Shown here in pieces: positions 5,269 to 5,614 of a stretch of 5,614 nt of DNA. The position numbers were made by a program, and so were the translations under genes. This DNA comes from JANNAV01 sp031384695 (lineage in GTDB: Bacteria; Pseudomonadota; Alphaproteobacteria; Rhodobacterales; Rhodobacteraceae). The DNA is taken from positions 1 to 5,614 of the forward strand of contig JANNAV010000124.1 of assembly GCA_031384695.1 (NCBI GenBank). The letters run 5' to 3'. Every line of letters begins with the position of its first letter. Positions within the stretch are counted from its first letter, which is position 1. Below the pieces are notes generated by a model. That model did no database searches. It had not been told where the DNA came from and worked only from the letters and a program-made list of their open reading frames with translations.

Positions 5269-5614
5269 TCATGCGAAGTGCCCCCAGAAGCCGGACTTGC
5301 GGCCATGTTCGCGCTTCAGACGTGCGACATAGCTGGCGTGGGGCTCAAAGGTCGCGAAGTCCTCGATCTGGCTGGCCAGCGCATCACACTCCACCAAGTG
5401 TCGTGCCGCATGTTGGTAGCGGCTCGATCTTCCGGCGTTCAGCGTGAAGTCGATCATCGACCGCAAGGCCAGCGAGGCGGCCAGCGGATAGCGCGCCGAC
5501 AGCACCTCGGCGGCGGGGGTCAGGATTTCGTAACGATCCCCGTCCAGCTCGTCGAACCGTTGCTGGACCACCTGCGCCGCCCGGTCCAGCGCTGGCCAGT
5601 GGATCAGGAAATGC
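5269..5614 (-). CDS. C-terminal part of a DUF6880-like protein, 5' end outside window
   Basis: The frame is open from the right edge (first full codon 5611-5613) to the stop 5269-5271, giving 114 residues, beginning HFLIHWPALDRAAQVV and containing the GDRYEILTPAAEVLSARYPLAA segment, RSMIDFTL, SSRYQHAARHL and HASYVARLKREHGRKSGFW. That order, a helical repeat ending 'YVARLxxEHGRKxGFW', is what I know from the C-terminus of DUF6880 proteins, large alpha-helical proteins of unknown role; the family name is from memory. A GTG at 5569-5571 is an internal valine, not a start. No catalytic residues, membrane segments or signal are visible in this part. It precedes the FMN reductase gene by 22 bases in the same direction. 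Confidence 0.75.
   Translation of the reverse strand, partial: HFLIHWPALDRAAQVVQQRFDELDGDRYEILTPAAEVLSARYPLAASLALRSMIDFTLNAGRSSRYQHAARHLVECDALASQIEDFATFEPHASYVARLKREHGRKSGFWGHFA

Overview
The window looks like chromosomal DNA of an alphaproteobacterium, most likely of the Rhodobacteraceae (Roseobacter/Rhodobacter) type. Reasons: most of it is GC-rich, and the ThiE, ThiD, SDR, SufS and small conserved proteins all read like the versions I know from that family. This is judged from recalled family features, not from a search.

Layout. Positions 1-363 (+) hold the 3' half of an NAD(P)-binding oxidoreductase gene that begins outside the window. From 3083 down to 382, all on the minus strand, lies a thiamine locus that has been disturbed: a promoter, a TPP riboswitch (2973-3046), a short leader ORF that overlaps the thiE start, an intact thiE, a thiD with a one-base frameshift, a truncated short-chain dehydrogenase, and then a sharp junction (about 922-930) into the 3' part of sufS. 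Reading divergently from the riboswitch is a small conserved protein gene of unknown function (3231-3560, +). Positions 3561-4295 have no gene I can recognise. They end in an AT-rich stretch (37.5% GC at 4181-4300, hand count) next to a 3' fragment of a tRNA-Met(CAU) gene on the minus strand (4296-about 4338), which looks like an attachment-site scar. To the right, on the minus strand, are an NADPH-dependent FMN reductase gene (4590-5246) and the 3' end of a DUF6880-like gene (5269-right edge), close enough to be one operon.

How it works together. The riboswitch should lower expression of the thiE-thiD unit when thiamine pyrophosphate is plentiful. ThiD phosphorylates HMP-P to HMP-PP and ThiE joins HMP-PP to the thiazole phosphate. 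thiC, thiO, thiS and thiG are not in this window. ThiE looks intact. ThiD is broken by a single extra base exactly at a CUU-UAA-G sequence, which resembles the +1 frameshift site of the release factor 2 gene, so it is either a decaying gene, a sequence error, or a recoding site. The operon then runs into a rearrangement that removes the C-terminal part of the SDR and the PLP-lysine half of SufS.

The most interesting points are the thiD frameshift site, the SDR/sufS junction, the short ORF and hairpin between riboswitch and thiE, and the tRNA fragment flanked by two different 11-base tandem repeats.
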